A stretch of DNA of 64,000 bases from an uncultured Sphingomonadaceae bacterium (lineage in GTDB: Bacteria > Pseudomonadota > Alphaproteobacteria > Sphingomonadales > Sphingomonadaceae), in assembly GCA_947499255.1 (NCBI GenBank), contig CANMNF010000003.1:1-64000 (forward strand), read 5' to 3'. Positions 52,640 through 60,694 of the stretch are shown here, piece after piece. Numbering within the stretch: position 1 is the stretch's first letter; each line of letters starts with the position of its first letter. The notes below the pieces were generated by a model that was not told where the DNA came from, made no database searches, and was given only the letters and a program-made list of their open reading frames with translations. Both the position numbers and the translations under genes were made by a program.

Positions 52640-53200
52640 TCAGGCTTCATCGGCGCGATTTTTAGGGGGCAGTTTTGCCCAATCATCCCATGACGGATTG
52701 CGTCCAGGATAGGCGACACGCTCAAACGGCCATTCCCGCTCTATCCACGGTAAGATCGCTTGTGCGAGCGCTTTGTCCGCTGCACCGCCAATCTTTGTTT
52801 CTCGCGCCCAGAAATAGACCTCGGCATCGTAGTCAGCGCGCTGCGTTGGCTCCACATATACGCAGCCCAAAACCGTCTTCTCATCAAGCGATACAATTGT
52901 ATAGGCGAAGGAACGGCGCAGCTGGAATTCCTTCTGGTGCCAACCAAGATCAATCAGGTTCTGCTCTATAGTCAACCCTTTGGGCCAGCCGCGCCATGTT
53001 GGGAACATGCGCTGTAATAAAGGCGCGCTCTGACACACAGCCTCGAAATCTTTCACAACATCGTTCACACTCAACATCCGCGCGCGAAACATGTCAGTTT
53101 CAAAACCGGTAGGGACAACAAATTCTGATGGGACAAACAGGACCATTGTACGACCTTCGATGAGCGGGACTGGATAATATATTCTGGGCGAAGCGCCCAT
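52640..53200 (-). CDS. GNAT-like cytosolic protein, paralog of the lipoprotein at 51923
   Basis: The 186-residue soluble protein has no signal peptide. RRSFAYTIVSLDEKTVLGCVYVEP and WPFERVAYPGRNPSWDDW match the lipoprotein encoded on the opposite strand. It resembles GNAT acetyltransferases in strand order but I cannot point to a catalytic residue. The two genes are convergent, 51 bases apart, so a tandem-duplication origin would require inversion. The start ATG 53200 may be slightly long; internal ATGs exist. Confidence 0.6.
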   Translation of the reverse strand: MGASPRIYYPVPLIEGRTMVLFVPSEFVVPTGFETDMFRARMLSVNDVVKDFEAVCQSAPLLQRMFPTWRGWPKGLTIEQNLIDLGWHQKEFQLRRSFAYTIVSLDEKTVLGCVYVEPTQRADYDAEVYFWARETKIGGAADKALAQAILPWIEREWPFERVAYPGRNPSWDDWAKLPPKNRADEA

Positions 53201-53459
53201 ACGTTGATTGTCGGCATGGCCAAGACCTTCAGCGTGTATCGCCGCAACGATCTATGCGATCTATACGATATTTCGAAGGGCGCAAACTGCCAAGGTTCGT
53301 GTGAAAGTGTTGTCGGGTGTCATCGACATGGCGCGCGGGATGGAAGCCGCACTATGTGATCAGATGATGGAGAATTTTCGGGATCGAAAAACGGGCAGAC
53401 TATGTCGCCATTCTAAAGTCCTGCCCCATACGATCAGCCATCAAACTCAAGCAGGTGCG
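53201..53459. other. Intergenic region, nothing recognised
   Basis: A plus-strand frame of 47 codons from ATG 53215 exists but has no ribosome binding site or family likeness. The stretch probably contains the upstream region of the GNAT-like gene and the 3' end of the sulfide operon transcript. I see no clear terminator. Confidence 0.3.
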
Positions 53460-55217
53460 TTATATAAGCCCGCGCTCAAGGTAGTGATCTACAGGTTCGG
53501 GCGGCTTGCCGGTGTCTTTCGCAAGTTCATTGAAAGCTCGGTTTTGCGAGAGAAACACTCGGCCATTAAGCTGATCGATAAAGTGGGTGCGTTTCAGGCG
53601 GTCCATAACCGGGCCTTTTACCTCGGACAGGTGCAAACCGATGGAGCCGCCGCCCAATCGGTGATTGATTGCTTCAAGGCTTTCCAGACCCGAGGCGTCA
53701 ACTTCGTTCACCGCACTGCACATCAAGATGACGTGGCGGACCTCTGGCCGATCAGCGACCTGTTCAAGCACATATTCCTCAAGCCAGCGAGCATTGAGAT
53801 AGGTCAACGCTTCGTCGATGCGTATCGAAATAAGGTGCGGAAGAGTGAAGACCGTGTGCCGGTCAATATTTCGGAAGTGTTCGGTTTCCGGCACACGCCC
53901 GACAATCGCAGCGTGAGGACGGCTTGCCCGCCAAAGATAAAGCAGCAACCCAACCGCTACCCCTGCGATTACACCAAGTTCTACGCCCGCCAGAAGCGTG
54001 AAACCGATGGTGGCAATATGGGCAGCGAAATCGGCCTTGGAGTAGCGCCACAGCTGTCCAGGCGTTTTCAGGTCAACAAGGCTCAAGACAGCGACGATTA
54101 TTGTGGCAGCGAGAGCTGCGATCGGCAGCGAGAATAGCAGTGGTGTAAGAAATAAGGTGGCAAGTGCGATGCCCACCGCGGTGTAGGCGCCTGCCGCAGG
54201 TGTCTGCGCTCCTGCATCAAAATTCACAGCTGATCGGGCGAAGCCGCCAGTAACAGGGTATCCGCCTGAAAAAGCGCTAGCAATGTTTGCGCTGCCCAGG
54301 CCGATCAATTCCTGATCGGGTGCGATACGTTGGCGGCGTTTGGCTGCAAGGGTCTGTGCAACCGAGACGCTTTCGACAAAGCCGATGATAGAAATAAGCA
54401 GTGCTGGTACCCACAGCTTGCTGATGAGTGACAGGTCCGTGCTTGGCATGGCGAAAGGCGGCAGACCTTGCGGGATAGCGCCAACCAGATCCACGCCGTG
54501 ACTATCAAGATCGAGCGCGATAACGGCAAGGATGGTCAACGCAACTGCAACAACCGGCCCGGCTTTCGCCGTCATATCCGCTGCACGCACAGGCATTCCA
54601 AGACGCATAAGCGCTGGTTTCGCGCCTTTGCGGACCCAAAACAGGAAAAGCGTGGCTGGAATACCGATGGATAGGGTCCACAGATTGGTATTGCCAATCG
54701 AACCAGCGAGCGAAGTTAACATTTCAGGCCAATTGTCGCCGCTCGCCTGAACGCCTAGAATGTGCTTCAATTGGCTGGTTGCAATTAGCAAGCCTGACGC
54801 GGTGATAAATCCGCTGATGACCGGATGCGATAACAGATTGGCAAGAAAGCCTGCGCGCAACAACCCCAGGATCGCCAGCATGACGCCTGAAAGCATCGCC
54901 AGTGTTATGGCTGCTTCGAGATACGCGGCCGTCCCTTGCGCTGCAACCGCGCCCGCTGCGCTGGCCGTCATCAACGATATGACCGCCACTGGCCCCACCG
55001 CAAGGGTGCGGCTCGTCCCGAATATGGCATATAGTATCAAAGGCGCGATCGAGGCATAAAGCCCGACAACCGGGGGTAGGCCTGCCAGCAAAGCATAGGC
55101 AAGGCTTTGCGGGATTAGCATGATGGTGACGATTACCGCCGCCATCACATCGTCTGTCAGGACATTGCGGTTATAAGTTCGGCCCCATTCGAGAATCGGG
55201 AAATAGCGCGATAGCAT
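53460..55217 (-). CDS. SulP-family anion transporter with STAS domain
   Basis: The 585-residue inner-membrane transporter has 10-14 helices with the SulP signature (IPQSLAYALLAGLPPVVGLYASIAPLI) and a C-terminal STAS domain (about 450-560) containing CSAVNEVDASGLESLE. It should move sulfate, sulfite or bicarbonate. Located last in the persulfide operon, it likely exports or exchanges sulfite/sulfate made by sulfide oxidation. It starts 28 bases after the sulfide:quinone reductase 3' part. Confidence 0.88.
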   Translation of the reverse strand: MLSRYFPILEWGRTYNRNVLTDDVMAAVIVTIMLIPQSLAYALLAGLPPVVGLYASIAPLILYAIFGTSRTLAVGPVAVISLMTASAAGAVAAQGTAAYLEAAITLAMLSGVMLAILGLLRAGFLANLLSHPVISGFITASGLLIATSQLKHILGVQASGDNWPEMLTSLAGSIGNTNLWTLSIGIPATLFLFWVRKGAKPALMRLGMPVRAADMTAKAGPVVAVALTILAVIALDLDSHGVDLVGAIPQGLPPFAMPSTDLSLISKLWVPALLISIIGFVESVSVAQTLAAKRRQRIAPDQELIGLGSANIASAFSGGYPVTGGFARSAVNFDAGAQTPAAGAYTAVGIALATLFLTPLLFSLPIAALAATIIVAVLSLVDLKTPGQLWRYSKADFAAHIATIGFTLLAGVELGVIAGVAVGLLLYLWRASRPHAAIVGRVPETEHFRNIDRHTVFTLPHLISIRIDEALTYLNARWLEEYVLEQVADRPEVRHVILMCSAVNEVDASGLESLEAINHRLGGGSIGLHLSEVKGPVMDRLKRTHFIDQLNGRVFLSQNRAFNELAKDTGKPPEPVDHYLERGLI

Positions 55218-55245
55218 GTTGATACAGCCCCCCTCTGATCTGCGC

Positions 55246-55989
55246 TTATTGCGCGATCAAACCGCCGGGGCCAGCAAGCCACTCTCGGCCTTTGAGCATA
55301 CCATTCCAGTAAATCCATGGCATCGCATCGGCTTTAAGCATCCAAGACAGCCGAGCGGGTTTGGTGCCATCAATCAGCCACGTCGGAAAGCTTGGAGCCA
55401 GCTTGCCGCCATAACCGAATTCAGCGAGGACAATTTTGCCGCGCTCAACCGTGAGCGGACATGAACCATAGCCATCATATCCCGCTCTTGGTCCTTTGCC
55501 CTCAAGCTGTTGCAGCAGGTTTACCGCAACGACTGGAGCTTGTTTTCGTGCTGCCGCCATCGTCTTGGCATTCGGCATAGAACCGCCATCCCCAAGGCCA
55601 AACACATTGGGATACCGCACATGTTGCAACGTATGTTGATTGACATCGGTAAAGCCGTTTTGGTCTGCCAGCGGGCTATCGGCAAGGAATTGCGGGGCAA
55701 GTTGGGGCGGCACGACGTGAAGCATGTCAAACGCGCGGGTAACATCGCCATCTTCGGTTTTGAAAGTTGCCTTTTTACCAGGGCCGTCAACGGCCACCAA
55801 AGTGCTGCCGAATTTGAGATCGATGGCATATTTCTCAACATAGCTCATCAAAGCAGGGACATAGTCGGCAACACCAAACAGAACACCGCCTGTATTATCG
55901 AACTCTACATCGATCTGGTCGAGCACACCGCTTCGCAGCCAATGGTCGCAAGACAGGTACATCGCCTTTTGCGGCAGAGGCGCTTTCAT
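55246..55989 (-). CDS. Sulfide:quinone oxidoreductase, C-terminal part (split gene)
   Basis: The 247-residue product contains the second half of a sulfide:quinone-reductase-type flavoprotein: LPQKAMYLSCDHWLRSG, a second FAD-contact segment NVFGLGDGGSMPN and YGSCPLTV, where Cys 177 would be the second redox Cys. The N-terminal half is 56363-57247. The two were one gene before a 778-bp insertion: CCTTTTGCGGC is repeated at 55965-55975 and 56743-56753. ATG 55989 overlaps the stop of the inserted membrane-protein gene (ATGA), so this half can still be translated. Alone it lacks the first FAD-binding motif. Confidence 0.8.
   Translation of the reverse strand: MKAPLPQKAMYLSCDHWLRSGVLDQIDVEFDNTGGVLFGVADYVPALMSYVEKYAIDLKFGSTLVAVDGPGKKATFKTEDGDVTRAFDMLHVVPPQLAPQFLADSPLADQNGFTDVNQHTLQHVRYPNVFGLGDGGSMPNAKTMAAARKQAPVVAVNLLQQLEGKGPRAGYDGYGSCPLTVERGKIVLAEFGYGGKLAPSFPTWLIDGTKPARLSWMLKADAMPWIYWNGMLKGREWLAGPGGLIAQ
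55965..55975. repeat. Direct repeat, right copy, flanking the insertion in the SQR gene
   Basis: CCTTTTGCGGC is identical to 56743-56753. Both encode Pro-Gln-Lys in the same codon phase. They look like a target-site duplication or recombination scar. Confidence 0.75.
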
Positions 55990-56363
55990 TCATCCGCATA
56001 AAGGACGCTCATGAGCGCCGAGGCGTATAATATGGCTGAGACAATTAGCAGGCCAAGGCCAGCTACGCGGGCGATTTCACCTTCACAGTCGAGCACTGGA
56101 ATGGCTATCATGACGATAGCCGCAAAAAGCAGGGCGAACTGAAAGCCTCTACGCGAAACACCAATTTTTCGTGCACCGTCATAGACCGATTTCGGTCGAA
56201 CTTTGGCGGCAATAACGACGTAAATTATCGCCGCAGCAAACAGGCTAAATGTGCGAGGCACACCGACGCGTACATCCGGATTTTGCAGCCATAAGAAAAA
56301 CACAGGTGCGCCAAGAAGGAGGCAGACAAGGTTCAGAGAAGCCATGCGCGAAGCTGCGTTCAT
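55986..56363 (-). CDS. Four-helix small membrane protein inside the SQR gene, hypothetical
   Basis: The 125-residue protein (MNAASRMASLN...) has four predicted membrane helices (near LVCLLLGAPVFFLWL, FSLFAAAIIYVVIAA, FQFALLFAAIVMIAIPVL, ARVAGLGLLIVSAILYASAL). Its ATG overlaps the stop of the fused SQR N-terminal frame as TGATG, and its own stop overlaps the next start as ATGA. It is part of the 778-bp insertion. The position after a Gly-rich tail resembles an immunity gene, but no family is recognised. Confidence 0.6.
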   Translation of the reverse strand: MNAASRMASLNLVCLLLGAPVFFLWLQNPDVRVGVPRTFSLFAAAIIYVVIAAKVRPKSVYDGARKIGVSRRGFQFALLFAAIVMIAIPVLDCEGEIARVAGLGLLIVSAILYASALMSVLYADE

Positions 56364-57247
56364 CACGGGCACCTGTCGGGGCTAAGGCTCGGATTGAAAG
56401 AAGCGATCTCCTCGCCAACCGTTTCCGCTATCGCATCGCCCAGATCATTGCGCACCGATCTTGGTACTACTGCCGTTATGACCCTTCCACCCGCGACATT
56501 TGCGAAGAATCTAGCGCCAATCTCGAGTGTTGGTCGATCAAAGGCTATATCCTGAGCTGCTTGACCAGCAGCGCCGATTAGACCACCGATCCCGGTGATG
56601 GCCAAGCCGGGTGCCGCTCCTACGCCTCCTGCAGGGGCTCCGATTGCTGCAATGGCCAAGCCGGAATAGGTTGTGCCGTCCCCTGTGTAGCTGAGCGCTT
56701 CGCCAATACGGTATAAGGTGGAGTCGCAAGGGCTCGTCTCCTCCTTTTGCGGCGCGCCTGCACATTTGATTGGCATAGCGGGCTGCGTAAAAATCGCGCG
56801 GCCTTGCTTTAGACCTTGCACCAGTTCCCAAGTGTAGGGTGCAAGATCATACCGATAATTCGATGTCACACCGTTTTTGCCAAGGGAAGCTTCCAGACCT
56901 TCAATCTTCTCCCAAGCAAGCCGAATGCCCGGTGCAACCACCAAAGCTTCATAAGTAACGGTTGATCCACCTGTCAAAGTGACCTGGTTTTTCTCAGGTT
57001 CGAACGACTTTGCTGCTGCCTTGAGCCATTTTACAGCCTTGGGCATCACGCTGGCCATGGTTCGGCGCGTGACATCCGCGGCAAATACCCCGCCGCCAAC
57101 CATTGTCCAACCGAGCTGATAGGCATGCTGGTCGCTCGGCTCTATTACGGCAATATCGAGATCGGGCCTGCGTTTGAGAAGGGATGCAGCCTTGGCAGTT
57201 CCAGCGGATTCACCGCCAACGATGACAACCGAGCGTGCAACAGACAT
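56363..57247 (-). CDS. Sulfide:quinone oxidoreductase N-terminal part fused to a foreign tail
   Basis: Residues 1-168 of this 294-residue product are the N-terminal half of a sulfide:quinone-reductase-type flavoprotein: SVVIVGGESAGTAKAA (FAD-binding dinucleotide loop), VAPGIRLAWEKIEG and MPIKCAGAPQK with redox Cys 162. At codon 168 the sequence departs from the family: residues 169-294 are a Gly/Ala-rich, partly membrane-like tail (YSGLAIAAIGAPAGGVGAAPG). The change coincides with a direct repeat CCTTTTGCGGC (56743-56753). Precise removal of 778 bases would restore a 407-residue enzyme. As encoded, the two Cys lie on separate polypeptides, so activity is doubtful. Confidence 0.75.
   Translation of the reverse strand: MSVARSVVIVGGESAGTAKAASLLKRRPDLDIAVIEPSDQHAYQLGWTMVGGGVFAADVTRRTMASVMPKAVKWLKAAAKSFEPEKNQVTLTGGSTVTYEALVVAPGIRLAWEKIEGLEASLGKNGVTSNYRYDLAPYTWELVQGLKQGRAIFTQPAMPIKCAGAPQKEETSPCDSTLYRIGEALSYTGDGTTYSGLAIAAIGAPAGGVGAAPGLAITGIGGLIGAAGQAAQDIAFDRPTLEIGARFFANVAGGRVITAVVPRSVRNDLGDAIAETVGEEIASFNPSLSPDRCP
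56743..56753. repeat. Direct repeat, left copy, flanking the insertion in the SQR gene
   Basis: Identical to 55965-55975. The 778 bases from one copy to the next contain the foreign tail and the small membrane protein. Confidence 0.75.
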
Positions 57248-57286
57248 GTCTATCTATTCTCCCGAATTCTCTAGAGGAGCTGACAA

Positions 57287-57697
57287 TCAGACAAGAGTAC
57301 CACTGATGTCTGTAAGGTCATATCCGGAGGCAGCGGCTTGCTTTAGCCGCTCTGACGCAGTGAGGTCATTGGGATTGGCGAGTGTTTCCAACGTAATGGA
57401 ACGTGTGCCCGTACGGCAAAAAGCAAGTATAGGCCCTTGTGAACCACGGCGAACGGCACGGAATGCCGCAATCGCAGCATCGGGAAATACCCCGCCTGAT
57501 ACCGGAATATGGTGAAATGCGAGACCAGCTGCCTGGGCAGCTTCGCGCATTTCGTCAATTGTTGGTTGACCGTCCTCCTCGCCATCGGGACGATTGCAGA
57601 TGAGCCCTGTGAAACCGCGCTGAGCGAGATCGGAAAACTCGCTTGGGTTTGGTTGAGGGGCGACTGCAAATCCGGGTGAGACTTCTCTGATATCCAT
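57287..57697 (-). CDS. DUF442 / Blh-type dual-specificity phosphatase-like protein
   Basis: The 136-residue protein has the Cys-x5-Arg loop FCRTGTRS of phosphatases/sulfurtransferases, and PQPNPSEFSDLAQRGFTGLICNRPDGEE at its start, as in the DUF442 domain fused to persulfide dioxygenases in Blh proteins. In sulfide operons it is thought to act on persulfides or to support the dioxygenase. ATG 57697 overlaps the preceding stop (TGATG). The gap to the SQR gene is 39 bases. Confidence 0.82.
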   Translation of the reverse strand: MDIREVSPGFAVAPQPNPSEFSDLAQRGFTGLICNRPDGEEDGQPTIDEMREAAQAAGLAFHHIPVSGGVFPDAAIAAFRAVRRGSQGPILAFCRTGTRSITLETLANPNDLTASERLKQAAASGYDLTDISGTLV

Positions 57698-58116
57698 CAC
57701 ACGCTTCTTTCAACAAGGCTCGTCAAGAACATCCCTGCGATCATCGCGACCACGAAGATCGCCGCGGAAACTGGTTCGATAACCAGCGCGGCGATACCTG
57801 GCCCGGGACAAAGGCCGGCCACGCCCCAGCCTATGCCAAACAAAGCGGACCCTCCGATCAATTTCGGCGTCAGATCGCGTCTGGCCGGAAGCGAAAAACC
57901 TTCCGCAAAAAGAGGCTGAATAAGTCTTGATTGAAACCACCATGCTACGGCCATGACGAGGACAGCGCCGCCCATCACAAAGGCAAGAGTGGGGTCCCAC
58001 TCACCAAACAGATTGAGGAAGCCGCGAACACGCGCTGGATCGGTCATTCCGCCCAGAGTTAATCCGGCTCCGAACAGAACGCCTGATACAAGGATCGAAA
58101 GCTGGCGAGCGATCAT
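57697..58116 (-). CDS. YeeE/YedE-family membrane protein, second half
   Basis: A 139-residue membrane protein with four helices and [11 protein letters not shown], the conserved Cys loop of YeeE/YedE sulfur-compound channels. ATG 58116 overlaps the preceding half-gene (ATGA), so I prefer it to the upstream ATG 58248. The two half-proteins form one channel, probably for thiosulfate or persulfide-type sulfur. Confidence 0.85.
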   Translation of the reverse strand: MIARQLSILVSGVLFGAGLTLGGMTDPARVRGFLNLFGEWDPTLAFVMGGAVLVMAVAWWFQSRLIQPLFAEGFSLPARRDLTPKLIGGSALFGIGWGVAGLCPGPGIAALVIEPVSAAIFVVAMIAGMFLTSLVERSV

Positions 58117-58562
58117 TGCAGCACCTTCAATCCAGCCGCGTTCATTACTGCAACGGTTGCGATGCCGGTTGCCATGAAAGTCGCTGTTGCAACCAAAGAA
58201 CGCGGTGAAAGACGGCTCATCCCGCAAACGCCATGACCGCTTGTGCAACCACTACCAAGCCGGGTGCCAATGCCAACCACCAAACCTGCTATGGCAAGGA
58301 ACGCCGGATTGGCGAAGCTTGCATTTACAGGTCCAGAAATCGCCACCACCACCAATGCGCCAAGCGGAAGCCCTATGAGAAACAACCACGCGGATGACAA
58401 TGGCAAGCTACTTTTGCTGATCCCCGTTGCGCGGGCTGCAATACCAGACACTCCAGCAATACGGCCGACACCAAGCAGCATGATAGTTGCGGCCAATCCG
58501 ATAAGGACACCACCGCCCAATCCGGCGAGCGGTGTTGCATCAGGAAAACCGGGAAAAGTCAT
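58113..58562 (-). CDS. YeeE/YedE-family membrane protein, first half
   Basis: A 149-residue membrane protein with [26 protein letters not shown], the YeeE/YedE signature with the two cysteines that handle sulfur. It overlaps both neighbours by ATGA. It works with the next protein; the same pair accompanies persulfide dioxygenases in many sulfide detoxification operons. Confidence 0.88.
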   Translation of the reverse strand: MTFPGFPDATPLAGLGGGVLIGLAATIMLLGVGRIAGVSGIAARATGISKSSLPLSSAWLFLIGLPLGALVVVAISGPVNASFANPAFLAIAGLVVGIGTRLGSGCTSGHGVCGMSRLSPRSLVATATFMATGIATVAVMNAAGLKVLQ

Positions 58563-59506
58563 ACGGCATTCACCGGGATCTTGATGTAGCTGACGCCATT
58601 ATCCTCTGGCTCAGGCAAATGGCCGCCGCGAATATTGACCTGTATCGATGGCATGATCAGTTGCGGCATAGACAAACCGGCATCGCGGCTTGTGCGCATT
58701 TTTACAAAATCATCCTCGCTCACACCATCTTTGATATGAACATTTTCTTCGCGCTGCTGTTTGACGGTGGTTTCCCACGAAAATTCTTCGCGGCCGGGTG
58801 CCTTGTAGTCATGACACAGGAATATGCGCGTCGTATCGGGCAGCGATAGCAATCGCCAGATGGATTGGAACAGTTGCCGGGCATCGCCGCCGGGAAAGTC
58901 TGCCCGGGCCGTGCCGTAATCTGGCATGAAGACCGTATCGCCCACAAATGCCGCATCTCCGATGATGAACGCCATATCGGCAGGCGTGTGACCAGGGACA
59001 TGCAGTGCAATGCCTTCAAGCTCTCCCAAACCGAATGTTTCGCCATCTACAAACAGATGATCGAACTGTGAGCCGTCTCGTTCAAAATCGGTGCCGGCAT
59101 TGAACAGCTTACCGAACACATCCTGCACGCGAGTGATTTCCCGCCCGATTGCCAGTTTACCGCCTAGTTTCTTTTGAAGGTAGGGCGCAGCAGACAGGTG
59201 ATCGGCATGTGCATGAGTCTCAATATGCCATGTCACTTTCAAACTATTGGTATTGATGTATTCAACAAGACGGTCCGCCGAGCTATGCGATGTCCGCCCC
59301 GATGCAGCTTCATAATCCAGAACCGAATCAATGATGGCCGCTTCTTTAGATGCGGGATCGCTTACGACATAGCTGACGGTATTGGTAGTCTCGTCAAAAA
59401 AACTTGCGACTTCGGGGCGCAGGGCCTTATCGTTTTGCGCGCGAGTGATTTGATCGGACGCTGCTCGCAATGCGTTATCAGGCCGGGCCATGAGAATTCT
59501 CCGCAA
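58559..59506 (-). CDS. Metallo-beta-lactamase-fold persulfide dioxygenase (ETHE1/Blh-like)
   Basis: The 315-residue protein has the metallo-beta-lactamase signature THAHADHLSAA, then HVPGHTPADMAFIIGDAAFVGDTVFMPDYGTARADFPGG and FLCHDYK. This is the ETHE1-like pattern that binds one iron with His-His-Asp and oxidises glutathione persulfide to sulfite. It is the first gene of the minus-strand sulfide operon. The start may be M6 (MARPDN, 59491) rather than 59506. Confidence 0.88.
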   Translation of the reverse strand: MRRILMARPDNALRAASDQITRAQNDKALRPEVASFFDETTNTVSYVVSDPASKEAAIIDSVLDYEAASGRTSHSSADRLVEYINTNSLKVTWHIETHAHADHLSAAPYLQKKLGGKLAIGREITRVQDVFGKLFNAGTDFERDGSQFDHLFVDGETFGLGELEGIALHVPGHTPADMAFIIGDAAFVGDTVFMPDYGTARADFPGGDARQLFQSIWRLLSLPDTTRIFLCHDYKAPGREEFSWETTVKQQREENVHIKDGVSEDDFVKMRTSRDAGLSMPQLIMPSIQVNIRGGHLPEPEDNGVSYIKIPVNAV

Positions 59507-59566
59507 CAGTTACACAAATTATGTATATGTATTGTAATTGATTTGTCAAGCGCTATAAGCTGCGTC
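59507..59566. promoter_or_regulatory. Divergent control region of the sulfide cluster
   Basis: The 60 bases between the dioxygenase and peroxiredoxin starts are very A/T-rich. ACAAAT (59514-59519) and ATTTGT (59541-59546) form an inverted repeat with TATGTATATGTATTG inside, a layout like SqrR/BigR operators. The ArsR regulator at 60220 is the likely binder. TATAAG near 59555 could be a -10 box for the plus strand. Confidence 0.5.
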
Positions 59567-60223
59567 ATGGACACAGATAACACAGATAACATTGCATCCA
59601 CCGGCTTACGCATCGGCGATACGCCGCCAGATTTCGAAGCGAGAAGCACAATTGGGCCCGTCAAGCTTTCGGCCTATCGGGGCAAATGGCTGATCCTGTT
59701 TTCGCATCCTGCTGATTTCACGCCGGTGTGCACCACGGAGTTTGTTGAGCTGTCGAAACAATCAGCTCAGTTTGATCGACGCGACTGCGCGCTTATGGCC
59801 TTGTCTGTAGACAGCCTGTTTTCCCATTTTGCATGGCTTAGATTGATCAAAGAACGCTTTGATATCGAGGTGCGTTTTCCAATCGTCGAAGACCCGACTA
59901 TGGTGATTGGGCGAGCATTCGGAATGGTGGCGCCCAAGGACAATGATAGCGCCGCTGTCCGAACCACTTTTTATATTGACCCGCACGGAACGATCCGAGC
60001 AACAACGTGCTATCCAGCCGATGTCGGTCGATCAATCCCCGAGATGTTGCGAACCCTTGATGCGTTGCAGGCCATTGATGCACATGGTGGCCTCGCGCCA
60101 GCCAATTGGACCCCGGGATCAAGCCTTTTGCAGCCACCAACCCACGATCTGGACGAAGTCTATAGCGCTTTGGATGAATCAGGATGGTTTTTGCGCGAGA
60201 TGCCAAAGGAGCGAGGCGAATGA
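59567..60223 (+). CDS. 1-Cys (Prx6-type) peroxiredoxin
   Basis: The 218-residue protein has the peroxidatic motif SHPADFTPVCTTE (Cys 55) and the long C-terminal domain of the Prx6 class (MLRTLDALQAIDAHGGLAPANWTPG). It reduces peroxides or possibly persulfides. ATG 59567 is the start consistent with the family; the frame is open upstream only through the promoter and dioxygenase gene. Its stop overlaps the regulator start as ATGA. Confidence 0.87.
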   Translation: MDTDNTDNIASTGLRIGDTPPDFEARSTIGPVKLSAYRGKWLILFSHPADFTPVCTTEFVELSKQSAQFDRRDCALMALSVDSLFSHFAWLRLIKERFDIEVRFPIVEDPTMVIGRAFGMVAPKDNDSAAVRTTFYIDPHGTIRATTCYPADVGRSIPEMLRTLDALQAIDAHGGLAPANWTPGSSLLQPPTHDLDEVYSALDESGWFLREMPKERGE

Positions 60224-60555
60224 GCAAGGCACCAATTGAAGAGCTGAAAGCCCTCGCTCATCCACTTCGCTTGCGGATACTTGAGGTGCTGCGCGATGGC
60301 GAGCGCAATGTAGGCGAAATCGAGGAGGTGTCTGGCATCGGGCAGCCCGCTCTTTCTCAACAGCTGGGCGTGCTCAGAAAAGCTGGCCTTGTGGAAACGC
60401 GCAAGGATGCAAAGCTAGTCTTTTACAGTCTAAGCCGCGACGAACTCGGCAAACTTGCAGCGCTGGTGAACGGCCTTGTGCTGGACGAGCTAGAAACAAG
60501 CGGCGGGACAAGAGCAGCGTCATCGGGTGCAGCAAACTTTGCGCACCTTACTTAG
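60220..60555 (+). CDS. ArsR-family regulator (SqrR/BigR-like) without cysteines
   Basis: The 111-residue winged-helix protein has LKALAHPLRLRILEVLRDGERNVGEIEEVSGIGQPALSQQLGVLRKAGLVETRKDAKLVFY, a strong match to SqrR/BigR/YgaV repressors of sulfide operons. However, it contains no Cys at all, so the redox-sensing dithiol of SqrR and BigR is absent. It may sense another signal or act through a partner. ATG 60220 overlaps the peroxiredoxin stop by ATGA. It probably binds the inverted repeat at 59514-59546. Confidence 0.85.
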   Translation: MSKAPIEELKALAHPLRLRILEVLRDGERNVGEIEEVSGIGQPALSQQLGVLRKAGLVETRKDAKLVFYSLSRDELGKLAALVNGLVLDELETSGGTRAASSGAANFAHLT

Positions 60556-60694
60556 GCGCTAAAGCTACAAATTCTTTGGTTCAGAACCGTTTGCTCTACC
60601 TGCCAGAAGCGGCCGTGAGGCCGACGACATTCCCCATTGGGAGTATCAGCACTTCAGTAAATTGGAGGCGCGAATTTACTTCGCCGAAAGATGT

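Noticed and set aside
53208-54137. Long plus-strand frame opposite the SulP gene
   Set aside because: Most of it is antisense to the clearly coding SulP transporter and has no recognisable domain.
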